This document shows positions 1-8,851 of a DNA stretch of 64,000 bases, one piece after another. Position numbers and translations under genes: made by a program. The DNA is from Porticoccus sp041581635 (GTDB taxonomy: Bacteria; Pseudomonadota; Gammaproteobacteria; Pseudomonadales; Porticoccaceae), in NCBI GenBank assembly GCA_041581635.1, contig JBFICW010000007.1:14432-78431 (forward strand). Direction: 5' to 3'. The stretch's first letter is position 1. Every line of letters starts with the position of its first letter. The notes beneath the pieces are model-generated. The model saw only the letters and a program-made list of their open reading frames with translations. It was not told where the DNA came from and did no database searches.

Positions 1-509
1 CAGGACAGCATGGACAAAGACGTAGTCGTCTTTCTGACTATGGCGTTCAGCTACGTGAAAAACAAAAGGTACGTCGTATTTATGGCGTTCTGGAAAAACA
101 ATTCCGTAACTACTATAAAGAAGCAGCACGTCTGAAAGGTGCTACTGGTGAAAACCTGTTACAGCTTCTTGAACGCCGTTTAGACAATGTAGCTTACCGC
201 ATGGGCTTTGGCTCTACTCGCGCGGAAGCTCGCCAGCTTGTCGCTCACAATGCCATTCTTGTGAATGGCCAGAAAGTAAACGTTGCTTCCTTCCGTGTGA
301 GTGAAGGTGATGTCGTTAGTATTCGCGAGAAATCAAAGAATCAATTGCGTATCCAGTCAGCCATGCAAATTGCTGCGCAGCGTGGTCATGTTGAGTGGAT
401 TGAAGTCGATGCAAACAAAATGGAAGGCACTTACAAGCGTGTTCCTGACCGCAGCGATCTTCCTGCCGAAATCAATGAAAATCTCATTGTGGAACTTTAC
501 TCCAAGTAA
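1..509 (+). CDS. rpsD: 30S ribosomal protein S4 (5' end outside window)
   Basis: S4 binds 16S rRNA early in 30S assembly. The frame is open from base 3 to the TAA at 507-509, giving 168 codons. The family is about 206 residues, so roughly 38 N-terminal residues lie upstream of the window. Visible landmarks are the segment SRLSDYGVQLREKQKVRRIYG and the S4 RNA-binding domain beginning at LLQLLERRLDNVAYRMGFG. It is followed after 49 bases by rpoA, the usual end of the alpha operon, where S4 also acts as translational autoregulator in relatives (family knowledge). An ATG at 201 is internal, not the true start. Confidence 0.97.
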   Translation, partial: GQHGQRRSRLSDYGVQLREKQKVRRIYGVLEKQFRNYYKEAARLKGATGENLLQLLERRLDNVAYRMGFGSTRAEARQLVAHNAILVNGQKVNVASFRVSEGDVVSIREKSKNQLRIQSAMQIAAQRGHVEWIEVDANKMEGTYKRVPDRSDLPAEINENLIVELYSK

Positions 510-558
510 AGAACCGTTAGGTTGATGACCAGTTAAGCGACTCCATACAGGTACGGAT

Positions 559-1557
559 ATGCAAACATCAGTAAATGAATTTTTGACACCTCGCACTATC
601 GACGTCACTGAATATAGCTCCACACGAGCTAAAGTTGTTCTGGAACCTCTTGAGCGTGGCTTTGGCCACACTTTAGGTAATGCGCTACGTCGTATTCTGC
701 TCTCCTCAATGGCTGGAGCTGCCATCGTTGAAGTCGAAATTGATGGCGTCCTGCATGAGTACAGTAGTATTGAAGGTGTTCAAGAGGACGTAATTGAGAT
801 CCTTTTGAATTTAAAAGATGTTGCTATTGTTCTTCACGATAAAGAAGAAGTAACCCTAACGCTTAGCAAAAAAGGTAAGGGCGTGGTTACTGCTGGTGAT
901 ATTCAAGTAGATAATTCATCAGAGATTAAAAACCCTGATCACGTTATCGCCAATATCACTGGGGATGCAGAGTTGAATATGCAGCTTCATGTAGTGCTGG
1001 GTCGTGGTTATCAGCCCTCTAATACTCGTGTTAATGATGAAGAAGAAACACGTGCTATTGGTCGACTACAGCTCGACGCAACATTCAGTCCTGTCCGTCG
1101 AATTGCATATGTTGTGGAGAGTGCTCGTGTAGAGCAACGTACAGATTTGGATAAATTAGTACTGGATATTGAAACAAACGGTACTATTGATCCGGAAGAG
1201 TCTATCCGTCGAGCAGCAACTATTCTTCAGCAGCAACTGGCTGTTTTCGTTGATCTGGAAAGTGAAAGTCTCGCAGAACCCGCTGAGAAGGAAGAAGAGG
1301 TTGATCCAATCTTACTTCGTCCAGTTGATGATCTGGAGCTTACAGTGCGCTCAGCGAACTGCTTAAAGGCTGAAAGTATTTATTATATTGGTGACTTAAT
1401 CCAGCGTACTGAAGTAGAACTACTTAAGACGCCAAATTTGGGTAAAAAGTCTCTGACAGAAATCAAAGATGTTCTTGCTTCCCGAGGTTTGTCCCTTGGC
1501 ATGCGCTTGGAAAACTGGCCACCAGCCAGCCTGCGTACTGAAAGCGAGTTTGTATAA
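559..1557 (+). CDS. rpoA: DNA-directed RNA polymerase alpha subunit
   Basis: This is the alpha subunit of RNA polymerase, which nucleates assembly of the core enzyme and contacts activators and UP elements. At 332 residues it is full length for gammaproteobacteria. The N-terminal dimerisation domain contains the signature ERGFGHTLGNALRRILLSS near residues 32-50. An acidic linker around residue 240 precedes the C-terminal domain, whose DNA-binding helix region VRSANCLKAESI and the later PNLGKKSL motif are intact. It sits between rpsD and rplQ with short gaps, so it is co-transcribed with ribosomal genes. Nothing unusual is seen. Confidence 0.99.
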   Translation: MQTSVNEFLTPRTIDVTEYSSTRAKVVLEPLERGFGHTLGNALRRILLSSMAGAAIVEVEIDGVLHEYSSIEGVQEDVIEILLNLKDVAIVLHDKEEVTLTLSKKGKGVVTAGDIQVDNSSEIKNPDHVIANITGDAELNMQLHVVLGRGYQPSNTRVNDEEETRAIGRLQLDATFSPVRRIAYVVESARVEQRTDLDKLVLDIETNGTIDPEESIRRAATILQQQLAVFVDLESESLAEPAEKEEEVDPILLRPVDDLELTVRSANCLKAESIYYIGDLIQRTEVELLKTPNLGKKSLTEIKDVLASRGLSLGMRLENWPPASLRTESEFV

Positions 1558-1640
1558 TCACCTGTACCGCTAGCTTTTTTAGCAGTTGGGTTTGAAAAAT
1601 TTATTGCTGAGACAGCAACACTTTTTGAGGAAGTAAAATC

Positions 1641-2039
1641 ATGCGTCATCGCTATAGTGGCCGCAAACTGAGTCGCACAGGTGCACACCGTCGTGCCATG
1701 TTCCGCAACATGACGGCATCTCTTGTCGAGCACGAACTTATTAAGACCACGCTACCAAAAGCCAAGGAGCTTCGTCGCTTCGCAGAGCCGCTGATTACTC
1801 TTGCAAAGCAAGACAGTGTAGCTAACCGTCGTCTTGCCTTTAGTCGTTTGCAAGATAAAGCGACAGTTGGCAAGCTTTTCTCTGAGCTGGCCCCCCGTTA
1901 TGAAGGTCGACCAGGCGGTTATATTCGTATCCTTAAATGTGGGTTTCGCTCTGGTGATGCTGCACCGATGGCGTACGTAGAACTTGTTGATCGCCCAGAA
2001 GTTGAAGCGGTTGACCTGGAAGATTCTGCCGAAGATTAA
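1641..2039 (+). CDS. rplQ: 50S ribosomal protein L17
   Basis: L17 is a large-subunit protein near the peptide exit tunnel. The 132-residue product opens with the highly conserved MRHRYSGRKLSRTGAHRRAM segment and has the TLPKAKELRRFAEPLITLAK stretch. A short acidic tail (VDLEDSAED) ends the protein. GAGGAAG lies a few bases upstream of the ATG as ribosome binding site. It is the last gene of the alpha operon and is followed 21 bases after its stop by a strong intrinsic terminator. Confidence 0.99.
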   Translation: MRHRYSGRKLSRTGAHRRAMFRNMTASLVEHELIKTTLPKAKELRRFAEPLITLAKQDSVANRRLAFSRLQDKATVGKLFSELAPRYEGRPGGYIRILKCGFRSGDAAPMAYVELVDRPEVEAVDLEDSAED

Positions 2040-2060
2040 TAATCATCTTTAGCAGTGATT

Positions 2061-2087
2061 AAAGGCCGAGCTTATGCTCGGCCTTTT
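2061..2087 (+). terminator. Intrinsic terminator of the rpsD-rpoA-rplQ operon
   Basis: An 11-base stem (AAAGGCCGAGC pairing with GCTCGGCCTTT) with a 4-base TTAT loop runs straight into a T tract. It lies just after rplQ and before galE, so it should end the ribosomal transcript. Confidence 0.9.
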
Positions 2088-2179
2088 GCATTCTAGTACT
2101 TATTTTCTCCACGATCTTTTACCCTTATGTGATAATCACGTTATGCTCGTTATTTATTAGTTATCCATGCAGGTTTTTT

Positions 2180-3217
2180 ATGACAGTGCTTGTTACCGGC
2201 GGGGCCGGATACATTGGTAGTCATGCTTGTGTCGCACTGATTCAGGCTGGACACGATATCGTCGTGCTAGACAATCTATCCAACAGTTGCCAGGAGTCTC
2301 TGAACCAAGTTTCAGTGATTACAGGGGCGAAGTTTCCTGTGGTTATTGATGATGTGAACAATCGTACGGCGCTCGACAACCTGTTTAGTACTTACCAGAT
2401 TGATGCGGTCATGCATTTTGCTGGGATGAAGGCTGTGGGTGAATCCTGTGAATTTCCTCTTACTTACTACCGTAACAATGTTGCCGGCACCCTGACGCTC
2501 TGTGAGGCGATGAAGGATCATGCTGTCCGAACCTTGATCTTTAGTTCTTCGGCAACGGTCTATGGTGACCCCTTGAGTAATCCGATAACAGAAGATTTTC
2601 CCCTCCATGCCACTAATCCCTACGGGCAGTCAAAAGTTATGGTAGAGCAAGTGTTGCACGACTTGGTTAGAGCCGATGCATTCTCTGCTGAGCCGTTCTG
2701 GAACATAGCCATTTTACGTTATTTTAATCCAGTAGGAGCGCATGTCAGCGGAAGAATTGGGGAGGATCCCCGTGGAATCCCAAACAATCTTTTGCCATTT
2801 ATTTCACTGGTTGCAGCGGGAAAGCTTAAGGAGTTGTCGGTGTTTGGCGGTAGCTATCCAACACCTGATGGTACTGGTGTTCGAGATTATATCCATGTCA
2901 TGGATCTGGCCGAAGGCCATGTGAAAGCATTTGATACATTAATGGAAGAAAAGACATCGAGTGGTTGTCACACTTGGAATCTGGGTACGGGAAATGGCTA
3001 CTCGGTTCTGGAAATGGTTAGAGCTTTCGAGACGGCTTCTGGATGTCCTGTGCCATATAAGATAGTCGATTGTCGCCCCGGTGATGTCGCTGAGTGTTGG
3101 GCAGATGCTTCGAAAGCCGAGAGTGAGCTAAACTGGAAGGCCGCTAGGGGGCTTGTCGAAATGATGGAAGATACTTGGCGATGGCAGTCCCAGAACCCAA
3201 ATGGTTTCAGCGAATAG
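2180..3217 (+). CDS. galE: UDP-glucose 4-epimerase
   Basis: This enzyme interconverts UDP-glucose and UDP-galactose, feeding surface polysaccharide or LPS synthesis. It is a 345-residue extended short-chain dehydrogenase. The NAD-binding motif TGGAGYIGSH is at residues 6-15, the catalytic serine lies in SSSATVYG, and the Tyr/Lys pair is in NPYGQSK. An open frame extends to 2129, but the ATG at 2180 gives the family N-terminus MTVLVTGGAGYIG and is preferred. The gene stands alone after the ribosomal operon terminator and is convergent with the next gene. No other Leloir genes are nearby, which favours a role in glycan precursor supply. Confidence 0.97.
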   Translation: MTVLVTGGAGYIGSHACVALIQAGHDIVVLDNLSNSCQESLNQVSVITGAKFPVVIDDVNNRTALDNLFSTYQIDAVMHFAGMKAVGESCEFPLTYYRNNVAGTLTLCEAMKDHAVRTLIFSSSATVYGDPLSNPITEDFPLHATNPYGQSKVMVEQVLHDLVRADAFSAEPFWNIAILRYFNPVGAHVSGRIGEDPRGIPNNLLPFISLVAAGKLKELSVFGGSYPTPDGTGVRDYIHVMDLAEGHVKAFDTLMEEKTSSGCHTWNLGTGNGYSVLEMVRAFETASGCPVPYKIVDCRPGDVAECWADASKAESELNWKAARGLVEMMEDTWRWQSQNPNGFSE

Positions 3218-3264
3218 CTAACGGCATATAGCGTTTTTCTGCGTCAGGTTGGCGTTGCTTTTCA

Positions 3265-4707
3265 TTATGAAAGGGGCAGTTCTATATGAAATGTTGTGCC
3301 TACATTCAAATCGGAAGTGACTGCCAGCTGGCCACGGTGTTGTTCGGTAATAATAAAGTGTGAAAAAGATAATCGTTTCCCTGCATCAAAATCTTCATCT
3401 GACACTTTATCGTTAAAAAATGGTTCGAAGATATATTGCTGTTCTTCATAGTCAATACCAACGCCATTATGTTGTACTTTTACCCATAGCGCTTCGTAAC
3501 ATTCGATAACTTGAATTTTGATGGTTGGACAGTGGTTCTTTTCTTCGACTTGTCCAAGCGCATGACAAGCATGCCGAAATAGACTGAGGAATACCTGCTG
3601 GAGCTCGGCCACATAACAGGGAATCTTTGGCAGATCTTTGTCGTAATACCGCTCAATTTTTATTTCCTTAAAGCGCAGTCCCGAAGGCACGGATAGCACA
3701 TCATTTGCAAGCTTAAGTGTATGTTCGATGATGTCTATGATTGATGCCTGGTTTCTTTCACCGCCACGGCTATGGGAAAACTCGAGTAGATTATTAATAA
3801 CGGCCAGTGCCTGCTGGCCTTGATGGCTGGCATCACTCAATAGTTCTTTAAGGGTGGCTATCTGCGTGGGATTTACTGGATGGTTCAGTTCAAGTTCAGC
3901 CTGGCTTTTTTTCAGGTCGAGTAAAATTCCTTGAAGCGGAGAATCAATATCATGGGCCATAGTGGAAGCTAGCTCGCCCATAGAAGACATTTTGTCCCTT
4001 TGTATCAGCATATTTGCAGCAAGAATATGCTGGGTTACATCATCAATTAGTATCACAACACCTGTTTCAATTTGATCCTGGAGTGGGTAAATAGTGATAT
4101 CAAAGTGGTATTGTCCGCGCTGACTGTGCTTGATAGTGATTGGTTTCTTTTGCTGCTGCGCCTGGGCAATTTGATGGGGTGTGACCGTTATTGCTGGATA
4201 AGCTTGCCACAGATTTTCGCCAAGTGCCTGTGCAGATGCAATGCCTGTTATTTCTTCCGCTTGATGGTTCCATTGTGTTATCTCGCTGCGTTCATTGAGC
4301 CCAATGAGCATAAGAGGCATGGAGGTAAGGATGTCGGAGATATAGCCCTCGGAGGATTTGAGTCGAGCAGTGGTTTCCCTATGCTGAGTTATTTCCCCCT
4401 CTAGAAGTTCATTGCTTTCTTTCAAAAGTTGGTTGGACTCATCCAGCGTGGCTGTTCTTTCTTGTACCCGCTGTTCCAATTCACAGCGAATAGCATTCAA
4501 CTCGCGGTTGGACTGTTGTGTCTGCCGGCGGCTGAAAAAAAGTGTGACGGCGGTCAATGAAAGAAGAAGAATAAGAATTCCGCTCGACCAGTTGGCCACA
4601 TGCTGCCAGTCGGTATGCCCTTCTTCATCCTTAAAGTGACTGACTACACCTGCATAGAGCGGGTGACTGGTCAGTAGTAGAACAAGGGAAAAGAGGTGTT
4701 TTGTCAT
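3265..4707 (-). CDS. PAS-domain sensor histidine kinase homologue with degraded ATP-binding site
   Basis: A 480-residue membrane protein: signal-like hydrophobic N-terminus (1-20), a transmembrane helix near 39-61, a coiled-coil linker, a PAS domain near 120-230, then a kinase core. The H-box MAHDIDSPLQGI keeps the phospho-acceptor His (near 252). The catalytic domain is abnormal: the N-box reads LFRHACHAL, with His where the Mg-binding Asn is expected; the G1 box reads QHNGVGI, with His replacing the ATP-contacting Asp; and the G2 box reads DAGKRLS instead of GxGLGLS. The F-box IFEPFF is kept. ATP binding is therefore doubtful. No response regulator is adjacent. An in-frame TTG at 4773 would add 22 residues, but the ATG at 4707 gives a clean signal sequence. 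Confidence 0.88.
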   Translation of the reverse strand: MTKHLFSLVLLLTSHPLYAGVVSHFKDEEGHTDWQHVANWSSGILILLLSLTAVTLFFSRRQTQQSNRELNAIRCELEQRVQERTATLDESNQLLKESNELLEGEITQHRETTARLKSSEGYISDILTSMPLMLIGLNERSEITQWNHQAEEITGIASAQALGENLWQAYPAITVTPHQIAQAQQQKKPITIKHSQRGQYHFDITIYPLQDQIETGVVILIDDVTQHILAANMLIQRDKMSSMGELASTMAHDIDSPLQGILLDLKKSQAELELNHPVNPTQIATLKELLSDASHQGQQALAVINNLLEFSHSRGGERNQASIIDIIEHTLKLANDVLSVPSGLRFKEIKIERYYDKDLPKIPCYVAELQQVFLSLFRHACHALGQVEEKNHCPTIKIQVIECYEALWVKVQHNGVGIDYEEQQYIFEPFFNDKVSDEDFDAGKRLSFSHFIITEQHRGQLAVTSDLNVGTTFHIELPLS

Positions 4708-4809
4708 ATTGCTACAGGCCTTGCTGGAAGATGTCAGATACAAATGAGAGTTTTGGTTAATGGGAAAAAACAATTTTCATAATAATGACTATATAGGAAT
4801 ATTTTTTGG

Positions 4810-5349
4810 CTATTCCCTTATTGCGCAAAGTGCTTGAGTCATGCGATCCGGGTTGGCTTCCTTTTGTTGTATAAAATCTATTACCTTCAATTCCTGACCA
4901 AAGACCCTGAGAAGTTCATCCTGCTGGAGTAGAAAATCTGGGTTGCTGGGCTTGCCAAATTGCTCGTTACCCTGTGAGAATGTTTTGTAGATTAACACAG
5001 CGCCTAGGTTAAGTGCTTTTAGTAAATAGGGAAAGAGTGGGCGATGCAGATAATTGATTATGATCACACCTGAAAATTCACCGGCTTTGAATGGAAAAGG
5101 GTTGTTGTTCTCCAGGTCATACTTCAATAGCGTTGCGCCCTTATGTGATTCAAGATCCGAGACGCCCGATAGGTCTTTGTCTATAAATGTGACGGGGTAG
5201 CCCAGATCGAGAAAGTAACGACCATGCCGTCCTCGGCCACAGGCGAGATCGAGTATTTTTCCCTTTGGTATTAACGAGGAAAATTGAACGACCCAGGGGT
5301 CGGGGCTACCCGGTTCTGGGAAAGTAGAGCGTGATTGGTGGTTTTTCAC
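4810..5349 (-). CDS. Class I SAM-dependent methyltransferase, TehB/UbiE-like
   Basis: A 179-residue protein with a Rossmann-type methyltransferase motif I, ILDLACGRGRHGRYFLDLG (near residues 33-51), followed by VTFIDKD, the acidic end of strand 2 that normally binds the SAM ribose. IIINYLHRPLFPYLL corresponds to the region after strand 4. Short soluble proteins of this type are often annotated as tellurite-resistance methyltransferases, but the substrate cannot be read from sequence. It lies between the permease gene and the kinase homologue on the same strand and could be co-transcribed with the permease, whose stop is 18 bases away. Confidence 0.85.
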   Translation of the reverse strand: MKNHQSRSTFPEPGSPDPWVVQFSSLIPKGKILDLACGRGRHGRYFLDLGYPVTFIDKDLSGVSDLESHKGATLLKYDLENNNPFPFKAGEFSGVIIINYLHRPLFPYLLKALNLGAVLIYKTFSQGNEQFGKPSNPDFLLQQDELLRVFGQELKVIDFIQQKEANPDRMTQALCAIRE

Positions 5350-5367
5350 GGAGTGCGATTCAGACCA

Positions 5368-6690
5368 TTACAATAAAAAGACCATGCCAGCGGCATACAC
5401 TAACCCCGACCACAACAAAGCCACCGTACAGTAGCCCATAATGTCTTTAATGCCCAATCTTGCAATGCCTAACAGAGGTAAAGCCCAGAGAGGTTGGACC
5501 ATGTTTGTCCATGCATCGCCAAAAGCTACTGCCATGGCGGCATGATTGAGCGGTATACCTAAAGATTGAGCCGCAGGAATGACAATAGGCGCTTGCACGG
5601 CCCACTGACCCCCTCCAGAGGGTACGAAAAAGTTAACGATACCGGCACTAAGAAAGGTGAATAGGGTAAAAGTTTCAGCGGTCGAAATGCTGATAAACCA
5701 TTCTGACATGGACGTGGCAAGTCCTGACTGAACCATCATCCCCATTATCCCTGCGTACAGTGGAAATTGAAGGACGATTCCAGACACACCTTTGACCGCT
5801 TCATTGAGAGCAGAAAGATAACTGGCTGGGGATCTGTGAAGCAATAGGCCCGCGACCAGAAAAATAAAATTTACCGTGTTCAGGCCAACTTTTCCGCCGC
5901 CCATGAAGTAATCAATAAGATAGTAGCCCCCCAGCAGACCCAGCAGCAGGGTTGGCAAACGATGGTTTTCTACCTTGTCAGCGGGGGTGTTACTTTGTAT
6001 GGGGACCTCTTCTACATCACCAGCGTGGTCTGGGTGGATTTCTACCACTTCGTCAGGTTCTGGCATCATTAGGCGGTTAAGAATGGGAAGAGTTATGAAG
6101 ATGACCAGACAAATGGTGATGACTTCCCAGCTAAAAATGGTCTCAGAGAGCGGGATGGTCGTTTCACCCATAAGTGTTCCAAGGACATCACCATCAGAGA
6201 CTGCAATTTTTAGGGGTATCGAGCCCGATAGCCCTGCATGCCAGATCAGCATACCTGAATAGGCCGATGCCACTAGTAGTGGGTAGTGTACCCCTTTAAC
6301 TTGTCGGGCAATTTCTCGGGCCATTAACGCGCTGGTTATCAGCCCAAACCCCCAGCTGATCCAGCAACAGATTAAGGCTATACCAGTCATCAAGATAATG
6401 GCCTGGCTGGGTGTTTTTGCCAGGCGGGCTATATTCCTTAGCCCCCTTTTTACCGTGCTAGTCTGAGCTAGAACGCTACCTGTCACGAGAGTGATAATGA
6501 CCTGCATTGAAAATATCAGGAGATTCCAAACACCATCCCCCCAGAATTGAGCCATTTTTGCAGGTGTGTGCCCTTCGCCTAGTACGCCACCAATAAGCAC
6601 CACGAAGGTTAGGATAATGGCAATGATAAAAGCATCGGGTAGCCAGCGTTGCATGATGCCCGTGAAAAAGCTGGATAGGGTACGAATCAT
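5368..6690 (-). CDS. Short-chain fatty acid transporter, AtoE family
   Basis: A 440-residue polytopic inner-membrane protein matching the AtoE/short-chain fatty acid permease family. It starts MIRTLSSFFTGIMQRWLPDAF and has about ten hydrophobic segments. Signature stretches include the loop FFVPSGGGQWAVQAPIV and the GDAWTNMVQPLWALPLLGI segment near the C-terminus. A hydrophilic loop near residues 210-245 is rich in Glu, Asp and His. In enterics the family member takes up acetoacetate and short-chain fatty acids; here no ato catabolic genes are adjacent, so the substrate is inferred only from family. AAAGGGG precedes the ATG as ribosome binding site. Confidence 0.9.
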   Translation of the reverse strand: MIRTLSSFFTGIMQRWLPDAFIIAIILTFVVLIGGVLGEGHTPAKMAQFWGDGVWNLLIFSMQVIITLVTGSVLAQTSTVKRGLRNIARLAKTPSQAIILMTGIALICCWISWGFGLITSALMAREIARQVKGVHYPLLVASAYSGMLIWHAGLSGSIPLKIAVSDGDVLGTLMGETTIPLSETIFSWEVITICLVIFITLPILNRLMMPEPDEVVEIHPDHAGDVEEVPIQSNTPADKVENHRLPTLLLGLLGGYYLIDYFMGGGKVGLNTVNFIFLVAGLLLHRSPASYLSALNEAVKGVSGIVLQFPLYAGIMGMMVQSGLATSMSEWFISISTAETFTLFTFLSAGIVNFFVPSGGGQWAVQAPIVIPAAQSLGIPLNHAAMAVAFGDAWTNMVQPLWALPLLGIARLGIKDIMGYCTVALLWSGLVYAAGMVFLL

Positions 6691-6780
6691 GTATGACCCC
6701 TTTATTGTTATTTAATGGTCAACGTTGAGCGAGTTTATCATTTTTTCCCGTTGGTTTAATCATGGGCTGGAGGTAACTCC

Positions 6781-6939
6781 ATGCATTTGGCTATTTTTGC
6801 AATGGGTGTTAAAGCCTTATCCGTCATATCGGTAGTGGCTCTCTCATTAAATGTGTTCTTGATGAAAGTACTCGTGTGTGTCGAGGTTCATCAGTCGAAG
6901 AGGTCCACCCCAAACATAGCCCGTATCCAAGGGGAATAA
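6781..6939 (+). CDS. Possible 52-residue membrane microprotein, antisense overlap with apaH end
   Basis: A short open frame starts at an ATG preceded, with 6-base spacing, by a near-perfect Shine-Dalgarno GGAGGT (6769-6774). The predicted peptide has one hydrophobic segment (residues 3-34, rich in Leu, Val, Ile and Ala) and a short basic tail. Its 3' part runs antisense to the last 93 bases of apaH. Against it: length is short, codon bias cannot be judged, and the GGAG/CTCC around the site could be a small hairpin instead. I do not recognise the peptide. Tentative. Confidence 0.2.
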   Translation: MHLAIFAMGVKALSVISVVALSLNVFLMKVLVCVEVHQSKRSTPNIARIQGE

Positions 6940-7653
6940 ATTTTTTCCACAGGGCCTCCCCTCTAGGGCCGCCCAGTGACCAAAGATAATTTTAGCGTCT
7001 TCTGGCAATTGCGATGGGTGGCTGAACCAAGGCGAGAATCCTTCGGGCGATTCTTCCGGTGACGTCTTGCTGGTGAGTTTTAGTTCACCTGCCGGTGTGC
7101 AAAAACGCATTCGGGTTAGGTAATTGGTAATAACACGCCAGCGTAGTGGGGGTTCCAGATCATCTTGCCAGAGACAGGGCTCATTGCCATACATGACATT
7201 AAAAAACTGGGCAGCTTTGGTGTCGGAAGAAAGGACCTCCTTCATCTCGGCGGCAAATATTTTGGCCTGCTCAAGTGTCCATTGGGGAGGAATACCTGCA
7301 TGAACCATGGAAAATTGCTTGTCTTCAATCAGTAGCGGTTGTTGTTGTAGCCAGTGAAGTAATTCGTCACGGTCGGGGGCGCGGAGAATATCGTCTAGTG
7401 TGTCACTACTACTGGGGCTGCGCACTTCATGTGCAATAGCAAGAAGGTGGAGGTCGTGGTTGCCGAGCACCATGCGAAAGTGGCTACCGAGTTGGTGGCA
7501 AAAGCGTAGGGTTTCTAATGATTCTGGCCCTCTGTTTACGATGTCTCCCACCGACCAAAGCTCATCGTTAGAAGAATCAAAGCCGACCTTATCGAGTAGG
7601 AGTTTCAGTGGTTCAAGGCAGCCTTGAAGATCGCCGACGGCGTAGGTGGTCAA
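6847..7653 (-). CDS. apaH: Symmetrical bis(5'-nucleosyl)-tetraphosphatase
   Basis: This enzyme hydrolyses Ap4A and related dinucleotides to ADP and also acts on Np4-capped RNA in enterics. The 268-residue protein carries the PPP-family metallophosphatase motifs in order: GDLQG (7-11), GDIVNRG (36-42) and GNHD (64-67), with later metal-ligand regions MVHAGI and IFGHWAALEG. Its ATG overlaps the apaG stop by 4 bases. It is the last gene of the lptD-surA-pdxA-rsmA-apaG-apaH operon, the conserved proteobacterial order. Confidence 0.97.
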   Translation of the reverse strand: MTTYAVGDLQGCLEPLKLLLDKVGFDSSNDELWSVGDIVNRGPESLETLRFCHQLGSHFRMVLGNHDLHLLAIAHEVRSPSSSDTLDDILRAPDRDELLHWLQQQPLLIEDKQFSMVHAGIPPQWTLEQAKIFAAEMKEVLSSDTKAAQFFNVMYGNEPCLWQDDLEPPLRWRVITNYLTRMRFCTPAGELKLTSKTSPEESPEGFSPWFSHPSQLPEDAKIIFGHWAALEGRPCGKNLFPLDTGYVWGGPLRLMNLDTHEYFHQEHI

Positions 7654-8018
7654 TGAACGGCTCCAGGCACAGACAGTAGAAAGGCTGGAATGGGGACTTC
7701 AAATAATTCGTCTGATTCAGAGATCATTTGGTAGCTGCCTTCCATCGTCCCGACTTTGGTGTCCAGCGTGACTCCGCTGGTGTATTGGTAGGATTCCCCT
7801 GGGCTAATGATTGGTTGCTCTCCCACTACCCCGGGTCCTTCGACTTCCTTGACATGGGCGTTGCCATCGGTAATGACCCAGCGGCGGTTCAGCAGCTGTG
7901 CAGTGTCATCACCGTGATTCTCAATACTGATATGGTAGGCGAAAGCATATTGGCTTTTGGCGGGGTCGGATCGTTCAGGTAAATAGCTAGGGGTTACTAC
8001 GACATCAATTTGGCTCAT
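7650..8018 (-). CDS. apaG: ApaG domain protein
   Basis: A 122-residue immunoglobulin-like beta-sandwich protein of the ApaG family. Characteristic stretches are YAFAYHISIENHG, WVITDGNAHVKEVEGPGVVGEQP and GVTLDTKVGTMEGSYQM. The molecular function is uncertain; in Salmonella loss of the homologue (corD) affects Mg/Co efflux. It overlaps both neighbours by 4 bases (rsmA upstream, apaH downstream), implying tight translational coupling. Confidence 0.96.
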   Translation of the reverse strand: MSQIDVVVTPSYLPERSDPAKSQYAFAYHISIENHGDDTAQLLNRRWVITDGNAHVKEVEGPGVVGEQPIISPGESYQYTSGVTLDTKVGTMEGSYQMISESDELFEVPIPAFLLSVPGAVH

Positions 8019-8851
8019 AGTAAAGCTCCTATTTGGTTGCTCAGTTTGACAAAATCCTCAACATTTAGGTTTTCTGGACGAAGTGTCAGATCAAGATCAA
8101 GTAGCGCCAGTTGTTCGGTCTTGAGCATGTGTTTGAGTGTGTTTCTCATGGTTTTGCGCCGCTGCTGAAAACTGGCCCTGACTAACCGGGACAATAATTG
8201 AAGGTCGTCTGCGGGGTAGGGTGGTTTTGCATATGGAATTAGCTGGACGATCGCAGATTCTACTTTTGGCGCGGGCTGAAAGGCTGTGGGAGGAACTCTA
8301 AATAGGGGTTGTACTTGACAGCGGTACTGAATCATCACGCTGAGACGGCCATAATTTTTGTCACCCGGAACCGCAGCCATTCTGTCGACGACTTCTTTTT
8401 GCAGCATAAAATACATGTCACGAATCAGGTCGCTGAAGTTCAGCAAATGAAACAGTAACGGGGTTGAAATATTGTAGGGCAGGTTGCCAATAATTCGCAG
8501 AGGTTGATCTTTATGGTAAAACTGGCTGAAATCTGTTTTCAGAGCATCACCCTGATGAATATGAAAGTCCGGATATTCCAGAAATTTTTGCTCTAATAGT
8601 GGTATCAGATCTCGGTCTAGTTCCACTACATTGAGCTGAGGACACTTCGCCAGAATAGGCTCGGTGATGGCTCCTTGCCCCGGACCAATTTCGATCAGAT
8701 TCTGGTCAGGTGCCGGCGCGATAGCAGCAACAATCTTATCGATAATGTTGTGGTCCACCAAGAAATTCTGGCCAAACCGTTTTCTTGCCTGATGGGGGCT
8801 CTTTGTTTTAAGAGCGTTCGACTTGGCACCGGTGGTTCTGGGTTGATTCAT
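8015..8851 (-). CDS. rsmA: 16S rRNA (adenine(1518)-N6/adenine(1519)-N6)-dimethyltransferase
   Basis: RsmA (KsgA) dimethylates two adjacent adenosines in the 3' terminal helix of 16S rRNA, a late 30S maturation checkpoint. The 278-residue protein shows RKRFGQNFLVD (23-33), SAM motif I IEIGPGQGAITE (53-64), and the catalytic motif IV NLPYNISTP. It has an approximately 20-residue polar N-terminal extension before the conserved core. It shares 4-base overlaps with pdxA upstream and apaG downstream. Confidence 0.98.
   Translation of the reverse strand: MNQPRTTGAKSNALKTKSPHQARKRFGQNFLVDHNIIDKIVAAIAPAPDQNLIEIGPGQGAITEPILAKCPQLNVVELDRDLIPLLEQKFLEYPDFHIHQGDALKTDFSQFYHKDQPLRIIGNLPYNISTPLLFHLLNFSDLIRDMYFMLQKEVVDRMAAVPGDKNYGRLSVMIQYRCQVQPLFRVPPTAFQPAPKVESAIVQLIPYAKPPYPADDLQLLSRLVRASFQQRRKTMRNTLKHMLKTEQLALLDLDLTLRPENLNVEDFVKLSNQIGALL

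Noticed and set aside
4708..4773. TTG start for the kinase homologue at 4773
   Set aside because: It places a polar segment before the signal-like sequence and lacks a convincing ribosome binding site; ATG 4707 is better.
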